Assembly (NCBI GenBank): GCA_944325295.1
Contig: CALUZL010000085.1
Location: 1-8,402 of the forward strand
DNA length: 8,402 nt
Direction: 5' to 3'
Source: an uncultured Erysipelotrichaceae bacterium
Lineage (GTDB): Bacteria > Bacillota_I > Bacilli_A > Erysipelotrichales > Erysipelotrichaceae
A program made the position numbers and the translations under genes. Below the pieces are notes generated by a model. The model was not told the origin of the DNA, made no database searches, and was given only the letters and a program-made list of their open reading frames with translations. Position 1 is the stretch's first letter. Each line of letters opens with the position of its first letter. Of the stretch, positions 1-6,792 are shown piece after piece.

Positions 1-1199
1 TGGCCGTCTTTTGTGCAAACCTTAAATTTCTAAAGGTCGAAGTGCCTGAAGCCTACAGCGATCAAAAGGCCCAGGCGATCCTCGATGAAGTTGCAGATGA
101 TGAAGGGACAAATGCTACCGGGGTCAACATCATCGCGATCATGAACGAGTCCTGGAGTGATCTTGAAGGCTTTGGCAATATCGAACTTAGCGAATCGGTC
201 TTGGCCAAGACAAAAAGTATCGACGATATTTACTTCGGTTACGCTTATGCCTCGGTCTTTGGTGCCGGCACCAGCTCGAGTGAATTTGAGTTTCTGACCG
301 GTGATTCCATGGCTTTTTTACCTTCAGGCTCGATTCCCTACCAACAATACATCCTCAAAGACACCCCTTCTTTAGCTTCGATCTTAAAAGAGGCAGGTTA
401 TGCGACTAAAGCCTTTCATCCCGGCGATAAGAAGTCCTGGAACCGTGACAGTGCCTATCCGCTTTTGGGTTTTGACAGCTTCACATCCCGAGAAGATATG
501 ACCGTGGATATCAGAGAGGCTCATGGGGGTTATGTCAGTGATGAGAGTGACTTCAAACAACTGATCAGCGATTTCAAGATGCGCGACAGATCAAAGCCGC
601 TTTTCTATTTCAACGTGACGATCCAGTCTCATGGCGGCTACATGGATCAAAACTATCAAAACACGGTCACGGTCAAAGGCCATGAGGGTGAATTTCCCAT
701 GGCGGAGCAGTATTTGACTTTAGTAAAAGAGACCGATGAAGCCTTCTATGAGCTCATCGAATACTTTAAGGGCGTCGATGAGCCGGTCATCATCTTGATG
801 TTTGGGGATCATCAGCCGGCCTTAGAGGAAGAATTTTACGAGCTCGTCTACAATAACGGCGCTGAAGTCTCAATGGCGGAATATCTTGGCAAGTTCAAAG
901 TCCCTTATGTCATCTGGGCAAATTACGATCTGGATGAAGAGATCGCGATCGGTGATACTTCCTTAAACTATCTTGGTCAGTACCTTTTAAAGTGTGCCGG
1001 TATAGAGACGAGCACCTATGGCAACTACCTTTTGGATCTTGCCGAAACGATCGAAGCTATTTCTTTTCCGGGCTACTTTGCAAACGGGAAAGCTTATAGC
1101 CATCTTGAGACAAATGAATTGACTGCCCTTATCGAAGAGTATCGGCTGGTGCAATACTATGCCCTCTTTGGTGAGAGTGATCAAAAATACTTCGAGTGA
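1..1199 (+). CDS. LtaS-like sulfatase-family protein, 5' end missing (partial)
   Basis: The reading frame (codons from base 3) is open to the left edge, so the gene begins outside the window; 398 residues are visible. It resembles the extracellular catalytic domain of lipoteichoic acid synthase (LtaS), a manganese-dependent phosphoglycerol transferase of the alkaline phosphatase/sulfatase superfamily acting outside the membrane. By comparison with LtaS I see a metal-ligand Glu in MNESW (147-149), the nucleophile Thr in GAGTSSSEFE (270-272), the FHPGDKKSWNRD block with His (417-419), Trp (438-440) and Arg (444-446), a His in QSHGGY (630-632) and the metal-binding GDH (807-812). The set looks complete, so the enzyme is probably active. 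The N-terminal membrane helices expected for the family would lie upstream. It could instead be another phosphoglycerol or phosphoethanolamine transferase of the same fold; substrate cannot be read from the sequence. No clear intrinsic terminator was seen between its stop and the next gene. Confidence 0.85.
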   Translation, partial: AVFCANLKFLKVEVPEAYSDQKAQAILDEVADDEGTNATGVNIIAIMNESWSDLEGFGNIELSESVLAKTKSIDDIYFGYAYASVFGAGTSSSEFEFLTGDSMAFLPSGSIPYQQYILKDTPSLASILKEAGYATKAFHPGDKKSWNRDSAYPLLGFDSFTSREDMTVDIREAHGGYVSDESDFKQLISDFKMRDRSKPLFYFNVTIQSHGGYMDQNYQNTVTVKGHEGEFPMAEQYLTLVKETDEAFYELIEYFKGVDEPVIILMFGDHQPALEEEFYELVYNNGAEVSMAEYLGKFKVPYVIWANYDLDEEIAIGDTSLNYLGQYLLKCAGIETSTYGNYLLDLAETIEAISFPGYFANGKAYSHLETNELTALIEEYRLVQYYALFGESDQKYFE

Positions 1200-1225
1200 T
1201 TTACCTGATATCAAAGAAAAACAAT

Positions 1226-1255
1226 TTATCCGAGCACTAAAGATCGGCGTATAAT
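1226..1255 (+). promoter_or_regulatory. Promoter of the MATE gene
   Basis: A perfect TATAAT lies at 1250-1255. The -35 region is poor; the best candidate is TTATCC at 1226-1231 with an 18-nt spacer, matching TTGACA weakly. The expected start of transcription near 1262 leaves a leader of about 20 nt containing the SD, so this transcript has a normal leader, unlike the other operon-first genes in the window. Confidence 0.5.
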
Positions 1256-1283
1256 CAATAGTTGCAATATAGAGGGAGAAGTT

Positions 1284-2633
1284 ATGGCCAAAAGTGAAAG
1301 CAATCTCTTTACAAGCGGACCGATCGCCAAGCAGATCGTCTTGTTTGCGCTGCCGATCTTACTGGGTAACGTGTTTCAAAACCTGTACAACAGCGTCGAC
1401 AGTATCGTCGTCGGTCAGATCGAAGGTTTGACGGCTTTAGCGGCGGTATCGGCAAGTTTTGATATTACCAATCTGATCACCGGTTTCTTTGTCGGTTTTT
1501 CGACCGGAGCCTCGATCTTGTTTTCGCGCTATTTCGGCAAAGGCAACTACCAAAGGCTTCACGATGCGATCCATACGATCTTACTGTTGTCATTTATCAT
1601 CGGTATCATCTTGGTCATCGGCGGCCTTATATCGTCGCCCTACCTTTTAAATATCGTCAATTGTCCACTTGATGTATTCGCTCAAGCGGATACTTATTTG
1701 CGCATCTATTTTATCGGTATCCTCTTTACCTGCCTTTACAACGTCTCCTCAAGTGTTCTAAGAGCGGTCGGTGATTCCCGCAACCCCTTTATCTTTTTGA
1801 TGATCGCCTGTATTACCAATATCGTTCTTGATGTCATCTTTGTCGGCCCGTTTCACATGGGCGTGTTTGGTGCCGGGTTGGCGACGGTCATCTCTCAGGG
1901 CCTTTCCTTTTTACTGGTGCTAGTCAAGCTCATGCGGGTCAATGATGTCTACAGAGTCGATCTTAAACATCTTTACTTAGACAAAGAGATCATCAAAGAG
2001 ACGATCAGGCTTGGTGTTCCGGCGGGCTTGCAGATGATCGTCGTCTCATTTTCAAATCTTTTTGTGCAAAGCTACGCCAACAGTTTTGGTTCAGCCGCGA
2101 TCGCCGGCATGGGTGCGGCTCGCAAAGTTCAGGGCTATGTCACGATGTTTGATCAGGCGCTTTGTCTTTCGATCACGACTTTTGTCTCCCAAAACATCGG
2201 TGCCAACAATGTCAAAAGAGCTTTTGAAGGCATAAGGAAGTGTCTGTTACTTGATATCATCTGCGTCATGTCGATTGGGGCCATAACCTTTATCTTTGCT
2301 CAGTTTTTTGTAAGTCTTTTCACAAACGATCAGAGCGCCTTCCCCTATGGGATCACCCTGATCCGGATCTATTCGCCCCTATATATCTTTATCATCATCA
2401 ATGATGTCTACGCCTACAGCCTTCGCGGTTTTGGCAAGTCCGGAGTAGTCATGTGCATCTCGGTACTCGGTATGGTCATCATCAGACAGATCTTTTTGGC
2501 GATCGCCATGGGTATAAACTACGATGTCCACATCGTCTACTTCAGCTATCCGGTGGGCTGGTTCTTTTCAGCGCTCTTTGTGTATCTCTATTATCGCTTA
2601 TTTGTAAGACACAATTACGCCCATCTAAAATAA
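1284..2633 (+). CDS. MATE family efflux transporter
   Basis: This 449-residue, strongly hydrophobic protein has the length and pattern of the MATE (multidrug and toxic compound extrusion) family: 12 predicted membrane helices in two homologous halves, exporting organic cations or metabolites in exchange for Na+ or H+. The N-terminus is typical (FALPILLGNVFQNLYNSVDS, then a VGQ segment), followed by GASILFSRYFGKGN in the first cytoplasmic loop. The second half starts near LGVPAGLQMIVVSFSN and repeats the pattern (FVSQNIGANN). The ATG at 1284 is supported by a purine-rich SD, GAGGGAGA at 1272-1279, and by the -10 at 1250-1255. It stands alone: an 84-bp gap separates it from the sulfatase upstream, and it converges on the darA operon downstream. 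Substrate cannot be predicted; closely related Bacillota MATEs include drug pumps and DinF-like proteins. Confidence 0.92.
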   Translation: MAKSESNLFTSGPIAKQIVLFALPILLGNVFQNLYNSVDSIVVGQIEGLTALAAVSASFDITNLITGFFVGFSTGASILFSRYFGKGNYQRLHDAIHTILLLSFIIGIILVIGGLISSPYLLNIVNCPLDVFAQADTYLRIYFIGILFTCLYNVSSSVLRAVGDSRNPFIFLMIACITNIVLDVIFVGPFHMGVFGAGLATVISQGLSFLLVLVKLMRVNDVYRVDLKHLYLDKEIIKETIRLGVPAGLQMIVVSFSNLFVQSYANSFGSAAIAGMGAARKVQGYVTMFDQALCLSITTFVSQNIGANNVKRAFEGIRKCLLLDIICVMSIGAITFIFAQFFVSLFTNDQSAFPYGITLIRIYSPLYIFIIINDVYAYSLRGFGKSGVVMCISVLGMVIIRQIFLAIAMGINYDVHIVYFSYPVGWFFSALFVYLYYRLFVRHNYAHLK

Positions 2634-2653
2634 AAGGTCCTTTTTTGGACCTT
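2627..2653 (-). terminator. Intrinsic terminator of the darA operon
   Basis: A 7-bp perfect stem (AAGGTCC 2634-2640, GGACCTT 2647-2653) encloses a six-base loop (2641-2646). Read on the minus strand it starts 5 nt after the darA stop codon and is followed by TTTTATTTT, the expected U-tract. On the plus strand the stem directly follows the MATE stop codon but has no T-run after it, so it should work mainly for the minus-strand operon; weak bidirectional action is possible. Confidence 0.75.
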
Positions 2654-2658
2654 AAGCA

Positions 2659-2982
2659 TTATAGCTTGTGGAAAGCTTCAACATCTAAGACGAAGATCGT
2701 TGCCCCACCGACTTGAACTTCGACCGGGAACGAAGCGTAGCGTCCGATATCATAAGCTGCCGTTGACGGTACGACTTCCGTACGTCTTTTTGATTCCTGA
2801 CCGATGAGCTCGATCGCATGTTCGACCTTGTCATCATCACAACTGACGATCATCGTCGTATTGCCGGCCCTTAAGAAACCACCGGTCGTTGCCAAGCGGG
2901 TGACTTGGTAATTCTCTTTGGTCAAAGCGGAACTGACAGCGCTGCTGTCGTCATTAGAAACGATTGCTAGGATAAGTTTCAT
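2659..2982 (-). CDS. darA: Cyclic-di-AMP receptor, PII-like DarA/PstA family
   Basis: The 107-residue product matches the small PII-like c-di-AMP-binding protein known as DarA (YaaQ) in Bacillus and PstA in Listeria and Staphylococcus, a cytoplasmic trimer that binds the second messenger at subunit interfaces. Family hallmarks are the N-terminal strand MKLILAIV, the ligand-binding segment TRLATTGGFLRAGNTT (residues 28-43) and the C-terminal FPVEVQVGGATIFVL block ending in FHKL (85-107). Length is normal for the family (about 109 in Bacillus). A strong SD precedes the ATG. It is the second gene of a two-gene operon, 20 bp after the phosphoesterase. In many Bacillota the gene sits instead near tmk and holB, so this context is different. 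Identification is by recalled family sequence; the downstream partner of this receptor family is not well established. Confidence 0.93.
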   Translation of the reverse strand: MKLILAIVSNDDSSAVSSALTKENYQVTRLATTGGFLRAGNTTMIVSCDDDKVEHAIELIGQESKRRTEVVPSTAAYDIGRYASFPVEVQVGGATIFVLDVEAFHKL

Positions 2983-2990
2983 AAGACCTT

Positions 2991-2998
2991 ACCTCCTT
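2991..2998 (-). promoter_or_regulatory. Strong Shine-Dalgarno site of darA
   Basis: On the minus strand AAGGAGGT lies 8 nt before the darA ATG. It is the best SD in the window and fixes the start codon. It shows that this organism uses canonical anti-SD pairing for an operon-internal gene, in contrast to the SD-less first gene of the same operon. Confidence 0.85.
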
Positions 2999-3002
2999 TA
3001 AA

Positions 3003-4304
3003 TCATTTTATCATAGTTTCAATGTCGATGTGTAATTTTGTCGAATCATTTGCGAATACCGAAAGATCTCTGAAAAAGCTCAAAGCGTAACTTTCGCGAT
3101 ACTTTTGGATCTCTTCGTAATCGGGATCACTTTCTAAAACCGTTCTCAGTTTATAGCCCTCACCGCTAAAGAGCAGACAATTGAAAGTGCCTTTAAGATC
3201 CAAGAGTTTGGCCGACAGCACTTCGCTTATATCTTCGCCACTGTAGGAGCCGACAAGCCTTGTGGTCGAGTACTTTTTAAAGTAGTCGTAAGCGTTTTTG
3301 CGAAAGTCTTTAAAGAAAGGATCAGTGATACCCTCATTTTGAGCGTAGGTCTCCATGTCAAGATCGTGGGTAGTGACATCGATGGTCTTAGCGGGATGAT
3401 AGACAAGTTCGGTATACTGATGGTCATAGACAGCCAAAGAGGAGATCCCAAGGTTTTTAAAAGTAACCTGATCGCCTTTTTCTTCTTTGACGTTTTGGGC
3501 ATGGATATGACCGCTGATGACTAAGGGCAAGCAATATTTATCGACGATCTCTTTGAATTCATCGTCGTTCTCTAAAACATAGCTCGAACTGCCGCCGAGG
3601 TTTAAAAGTGGGTGGTGCATGAAAACTAGGACGGTGGTATCTTCGGCTTTTTTGTCAAGGAGCTCACTCATCCAAGTCAGCGTCTCTTCTCTGATGCGAC
3701 CGACACTTGAAGGAGCGAAGTTGGTGTTTTCTTCATAAGTGTTACTGTCAAGCATAAAAAGCCAGAGGTCTTCGCCGGCTTCAAACAGATATGAAAGCGA
3801 GGCTTCATCATAACTTTTGGCATTTGTAAAGCCAAAGTCTTTATAGATCTCCCTAAAGTCCTGGACCGTTATATAGTCGGTATAGTAGATCGCATCATCA
3901 CGGCTGTAGTCATAGGCATGGGCGTTGAGGATGTCATGATTGCCAGGGATAACTAGGGCTTGGATATCATTTTTCTTAAACTCTGTCAGGGCTTTAGCGA
4001 GCGCTTCATGTGATAACTTTTCGCCATTGTAGGTCAGATCACCGTTTATGATGACGATATCGGGATCGCGTTTGACAGTCTCTTTGATGAAGGCGTCCAA
4101 AAGTTTGTCGATGTAGATGCTGAGCTTGCCATCGGAGAGCTCTTGGGCACTTTTGAAAGTCTCGCCCTGACTCAAAGAGGGATCGATGTAGTGCAAGTCA
4201 CTGGTGATGATGATGGCGATATCTTCGTCACTATTTTTTATTTCGTAGTTAAAGCTGCAGGCGCTCATAAGCGCCAATAATATTATGATCAGTATTTTTT
4301 TCAT
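3003..4304 (-). CDS. Surface lipoprotein, calcineurin-like metallophosphoesterase
   Basis: The 433-residue product begins with a lipoprotein signal: a basic MKK, a hydrophobic run, then LMSAC with the lipidated Cys at 16, so the enzyme should be anchored outside the membrane. All five metallophosphoesterase motifs are present: SDLHY (D36, H38), NGDLTYNGE (G88-D89), PGNHD (121-124), FMHH (H230-H231) and SGHIH (H266, H268), giving a complete dinuclear metal site. Its layout, including the DLTYNGEKLSHE segment and a roughly 130-residue C-terminal extension, recalls the Listeria Lmo2642 type of class III cyclic-nucleotide phosphodiesterase; that is recalled similarity, not a search result. The substrate is unproven and could be a cyclic nucleotide, a nucleotide or another phosphodiester. 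It is the first gene of an operon with darA. The ATG has no SD but lies 6 nt after a -10 hexamer, suggesting a leaderless mRNA. Confidence 0.9.
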   Translation of the reverse strand: MKKILIIILLALMSACSFNYEIKNSDEDIAIIITSDLHYIDPSLSQGETFKSAQELSDGKLSIYIDKLLDAFIKETVKRDPDIVIINGDLTYNGEKLSHEALAKALTEFKKNDIQALVIPGNHDILNAHAYDYSRDDAIYYTDYITVQDFREIYKDFGFTNAKSYDEASLSYLFEAGEDLWLFMLDSNTYEENTNFAPSSVGRIREETLTWMSELLDKKAEDTTVLVFMHHPLLNLGGSSSYVLENDDEFKEIVDKYCLPLVISGHIHAQNVKEEKGDQVTFKNLGISSLAVYDHQYTELVYHPAKTIDVTTHDLDMETYAQNEGITDPFFKDFRKNAYDYFKKYSTTRLVGSYSGEDISEVLSAKLLDLKGTFNCLLFSGEGYKLRTVLESDPDYEEIQKYRESYALSFFRDLSVFANDSTKLHIDIETMIK

Positions 4305-4310
4305 GGGTAT

Positions 4311-4316
4311 ATTTTA
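4311..4316 (-). promoter_or_regulatory. -10 element of the phosphoesterase-darA operon, predicting a leaderless start
   Basis: On the minus strand TGGTAAAAT reads as an extended -10 (TGn then TAAAAT, one mismatch to TATAAT). Six bases separate it from the ATG at 4304, so transcription is predicted to start at or next to the A of the start codon. No convincing -35 was found, as is common for extended -10 promoters. No SD is present before the ATG. Confidence 0.6.
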
Positions 4317-4330
4317 CCACAGAAAAATAA

Positions 4331-4336
4331 TATAAT
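4331..4336 (+). promoter_or_regulatory. -10 element of the yitT-type gene, predicting a leaderless start
   Basis: A perfect TATAAT is followed by 7 nt and then the ATG at 4344. No SD-like sequence lies before that ATG. The -35 region would fall inside the phosphoesterase promoter and its start region, and shows no good match. The element lies 14 bp from the divergent -10 at 4311-4316. Confidence 0.55.
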
Positions 4337-4343
4337 ATTGAAG

Positions 4344-5192
4344 ATGAAAAACGTTTTAAAAGAAACAGCCGGTCTTTTTATAGGCAATCTTCTGCTGGCC
4401 TTTGCGGTCGGTATGTTCCTTTTGCCCAACAATGTCTTAAGCGGGGGCGTTTCAGGTATATCGTTATTGCTGTCGCCTTTTATCCCGCTTGATGAAGCGA
4501 CGATAATCTTGGGACTTAACGTGATCTTGCTGTTGTCGGGCTGGGCATGTCTTGGCTTTAAGTTCATGGTCAATTCTTGCGTGTCTTCACTTTTGTATCC
4601 GATCCTTTTGATGATCATCCAAAGCTTGTTTACGGTGCCTGTCGTCGATCCGCTTTTGGCTGCGATCTTTGGAGGGTTACTAGCCGGAGTTGGAGTTGGG
4701 ATCGTCATCAAACAGGGAGCCAGTACCGGCGGTATGGACATCCCGCCACTCATCGCCAACAAATATCTGCACGTCGATGTCTCCAAAGCAGTCATGGTCA
4801 CCGATGCCCTGACGGTCGTCTTCGGTCTTTTTGTCTACGGGTTTGAAGAAGTCCTCATCGGTCTTGTCTCGGTTTATGTTACCGCTGTCGGCCTTTCAAA
4901 GGCTCTGACTTATGGCACTGGCGAGAAAGCGAAATCTTTGCAGATCATCTCGGATAAATACGAAGCGATCAGCCAAGCCATCCAAGAAAAGCTTGAAAGA
5001 GGCGTCACCTTTATCGAGTCAGAGGGCGGCTATACCCGCGAAAGGCGCAAACTCGTCTTGGTGGCAGTCTCGGATAAGGAGTATTCCAGGGCGATAAACA
5101 TCATCAATGCGATCGATCGCAAGGCTTTTGTGATCGTCACGGATGCGACCGATGTCCATGGCGAAGGCTTTACGGATATTGTGAGAATTTAG
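4344..5192 (+). CDS. YitT family membrane protein with DUF2179 domain
   Basis: From ATG 4344 this is a 282-residue protein of the YitT family, which is widespread in Bacillota and often present in several copies; its molecular function is unknown. The N-terminal part has about five to six membrane helices with the family signatures LPNNVLSGGVSGISLLLS near the start and KQGASTGGMDIPPL in the middle. The C-terminal roughly 90 residues form the cytoplasmic DUF2179 domain, seen from RGVTFIESEGGY through the RRKLVLVAVS strand to VTDATDVHGEGF. I prefer ATG 4344 over the in-frame TTG at 4338 because 4344 lies at normal TSS distance from the TATAAT at 4331-4336 and neither start has an SD. It ends 23 bp before ftsE in the same direction with no terminator between, so read-through into the division operon is possible although ftsE has its own promoter. 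Confidence 0.9.
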   Translation: MKNVLKETAGLFIGNLLLAFAVGMFLLPNNVLSGGVSGISLLLSPFIPLDEATIILGLNVILLLSGWACLGFKFMVNSCVSSLLYPILLMIIQSLFTVPVVDPLLAAIFGGLLAGVGVGIVIKQGASTGGMDIPPLIANKYLHVDVSKAVMVTDALTVVFGLFVYGFEEVLIGLVSVYVTAVGLSKALTYGTGEKAKSLQIISDKYEAISQAIQEKLERGVTFIESEGGYTRERRKLVLVAVSDKEYSRAINIINAIDRKAFVIVTDATDVHGEGFTDIVRI

Positions 5193-5207
5193 GATAGGGG
5201 TTATAAT
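5179..5207 (+). promoter_or_regulatory. Promoter of the ftsEX-M23 operon, predicting a leaderless start
   Basis: TTGTGA (5179-5184, four of six matches to TTGACA) and a perfect TATAAT (5202-5207) are separated by exactly 17 nt, a near-consensus housekeeping promoter. The -35 lies inside the last codons of the upstream gene. Eight bases separate the -10 from the ftsE ATG and there is no SD, so the transcript is predicted to start at or within a base or two of the start codon. Confidence 0.7.
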
Positions 5208-5215
5208 TAGCGAGT

Positions 5216-5896
5216 ATGATCAGTATTAAAGATGTTTCCAAAACTTATAAAAACGGCACTCATGCCCTCTACAACATCAACTTAGATATTCAAGACAAGG
5301 AGTTTGTCTACATCGTCGGTTCGACCGGAAGCGGAAAATCGACACTCATCAAGATCTTAAACGGTGAGGAGATACCGACATCCGGCAGTGCGATCGTCAA
5401 TGGGACCGACGTCGGGAAGTTGCGCTTCAGCAAGGTGCCTCTTTATCGAAGAGGGATCGGTGTCGTCTTTCAGGACTATCGCCTTTTGCCAAAACGCACA
5501 GTCTTTGAAAATGTCGCCTATGCCCTAGAGGTCGTCGACAAGAAAAAAGATGAGATCCGCACCCGAGTGCGCGAAGTCTTGAAGTTAGTCGATCTTGAAG
5601 ATAAATCGACCGCTTTTCCTGATGAACTCTCCGGTGGCCAGCAACAGCGAGTCGCAATCGCCCGCGCCATTGCCAATAAACCCAAGATCCTGATCGCTGA
5701 TGAACCGACGGGAAACCTCGACCCGCGCAAGAGCGATGAGATCATCACCCTTTTAGAGAAGATCAATAAAGAAGAAGAGACGACGATCCTCATTGTCACT
5801 CATGATACCCAGATCGTTAGACATCACCCCAAGCGGATGATCATGATCGAAAGTGGGCACATCGTTGCCGATTTGAATAAAGGAGCGAAATTTTAA
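5216..5896 (+). CDS. ftsE: Cell division ATP-binding protein FtsE
   Basis: The 226-residue ABC ATPase has every nucleotide-binding motif: Walker A GSTGSGKST (35-43), Q-loop VFQDYRLLP (Q86), signature LSGGQQQR (138-145), Walker B ILIADEP (D162, E163), D-loop GNLD (166-169) and H-loop THD (H196). The FQDYRLLPKRTVFENVA stretch and the short single-domain length are characteristic of FtsE rather than of LolD or MacB ATPases, and the following gene is FtsX, which confirms the assignment. FtsE works as a cytoplasmic dimer on FtsX, coupling ATP hydrolysis to activation of a peptidoglycan hydrolase outside the membrane. In Bacillota this serves either elongation (CwlO in Bacillus) or division (PcsB in Streptococcus); which applies here is not visible. 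It is the first gene of a three-gene operon. Its ATG lacks an SD. Confidence 0.97.
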   Translation: MISIKDVSKTYKNGTHALYNINLDIQDKEFVYIVGSTGSGKSTLIKILNGEEIPTSGSAIVNGTDVGKLRFSKVPLYRRGIGVVFQDYRLLPKRTVFENVAYALEVVDKKKDEIRTRVREVLKLVDLEDKSTAFPDELSGGQQQRVAIARAIANKPKILIADEPTGNLDPRKSDEIITLLEKINKEEETTILIVTHDTQIVRHHPKRMIMIESGHIVADLNKGAKF

Positions 5897-6792
5897 TGTT
5901 CAGAAGATTCGCAAGACATATAAAAGAAGGGTTTTTAGGTGTCTTCAGACATCTGGGAATGGCCCTTTCAAGTGCCAGTGCCGTCATGATCACTTTGATC
6001 CTCATCGGTTTATTTTTACTGGTGACTCTCAATCTTTACGATATGACAAAGTCGATCGAGAGTTCGATAAACATCTCGGCTTTAGTTGAGATCGGAAGAG
6101 AAAACGACCATGAAGCCATTGAAAAGGAGATCTTAGCGATCGATGGTGTAAAAAGTGTCGATTATCGAAGTCGTGATGAAGAGTTCGACTATTATTTAGA
6201 GACACAAGGCTCTGATGAGCTCAGAGATTTCTACAATACTTATAGAGATGATAATCCGTTTAGGGCCAATATCTTAGTCGAAGTAGAAGATGGTGACCAG
6301 ATGGCAACGATTCGCGATGAGATCGCAACGATCGACGGAATCGATGAAGTGGCCGATGGCGGTGCCAATACCTACACTCTTTTAGAGATCTTAGACAGTG
6401 TCAGACTCTTTGGCGGCATCTTAGTTGCAGCCCTTTGTCTTTTGGCTACTTACCTTGTCTACAATACGATCAAGATCACGATCGCATCCAGAGCGGATGA
6501 GATCTGGATCATGCGCAATGTCGGTGCTAAAAACGGTTATGTCAGAGCTCCGTTTTTGGTAGAAGGGATCATCATCGGCTTTTTGGGCGCACTGATCCCG
6601 ATGATCTTAGCGATCGGTGCTTATATCTACGTCTACAACTTTATGGGCGGAAGTCTCTTTGGCGCTTTCTATCTGATCGAGCCGCTACCGTTTGTCTTAT
6701 ACATCAGCGGTGCACTGGGCCTTATCGGTGTTGTGGTCGGTTTTATCGGATCATATATAAGCGTATGTAAATATCTGAGGTTAAAACGATGA
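5896..6792 (+). CDS. ftsX: Cell division membrane protein FtsX
   Basis: The 298-residue protein has FtsX topology: a cytoplasmic N-terminus (MFRRFARHIKEG), membrane helix 1 (about residues 27-47), an extracellular domain of about 120 residues, and three further helices (about 171-193, 224-246 and 265-292) with the conserved DEIWIMRNVGA cytoplasmic segment between helices 2 and 3. The extracellular domain contains the VKSVDYRSRDEEFDYY and FRANILVEVED segments typical of the family and should bind the coiled coil of the hydrolase encoded next. The ATG overlaps the ftsE stop by one base (TAATG) and has a good SD, AAAGGAG at 5879-5885, so translation is coupled to ftsE. The stop overlaps the following start as ATGA. 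FtsX does not transport a substrate; it transmits conformational change across the membrane. Confidence 0.96.
   Translation: MFRRFARHIKEGFLGVFRHLGMALSSASAVMITLILIGLFLLVTLNLYDMTKSIESSINISALVEIGRENDHEAIEKEILAIDGVKSVDYRSRDEEFDYYLETQGSDELRDFYNTYRDDNPFRANILVEVEDGDQMATIRDEIATIDGIDEVADGGANTYTLLEILDSVRLFGGILVAALCLLATYLVYNTIKITIASRADEIWIMRNVGAKNGYVRAPFLVEGIIIGFLGALIPMILAIGAYIYVYNFMGGSLFGAFYLIEPLPFVLYISGALGLIGVVVGFIGSYISVCKYLRLKR

Noticed and set aside
42..44. GTG at 42 as the start of the sulfatase-family gene
   Set aside because: The frame is open upstream to base 3, no SD precedes the GTG, and the family needs N-terminal membrane helices that must lie further upstream, so this is an internal Val codon of a gene cut by the window edge.
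1200..1249. Terminator for the sulfatase-family gene before the MATE promoter
   Set aside because: I found no stable hairpin followed by a T-run in this gap; transcription may read into the MATE gene.
4306..4318. Short inverted repeat GGTA-5 nt-TACC over the phosphoesterase -10 as an operator
   Set aside because: The arms are only 4 bp and overlap the AT-rich -10, so it could easily arise by chance. No second copy was found at another promoter in the window.
4338..4340. TTG at 4338 as the start of the YitT-type gene
   Set aside because: It lies one base after the TATAAT at 4331-4336, too close to be transcribed from that promoter, and has no SD. ATG 4344 is in frame and correctly spaced.
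4301..4801. Long minus-strand ORF opposite the YitT-type gene
   Set aside because: It is rich in Thr, Pro, Lys and Ser with no recognisable domain, overlaps a clear family member on the other strand and runs into the phosphoesterase start; it is a shadow frame.
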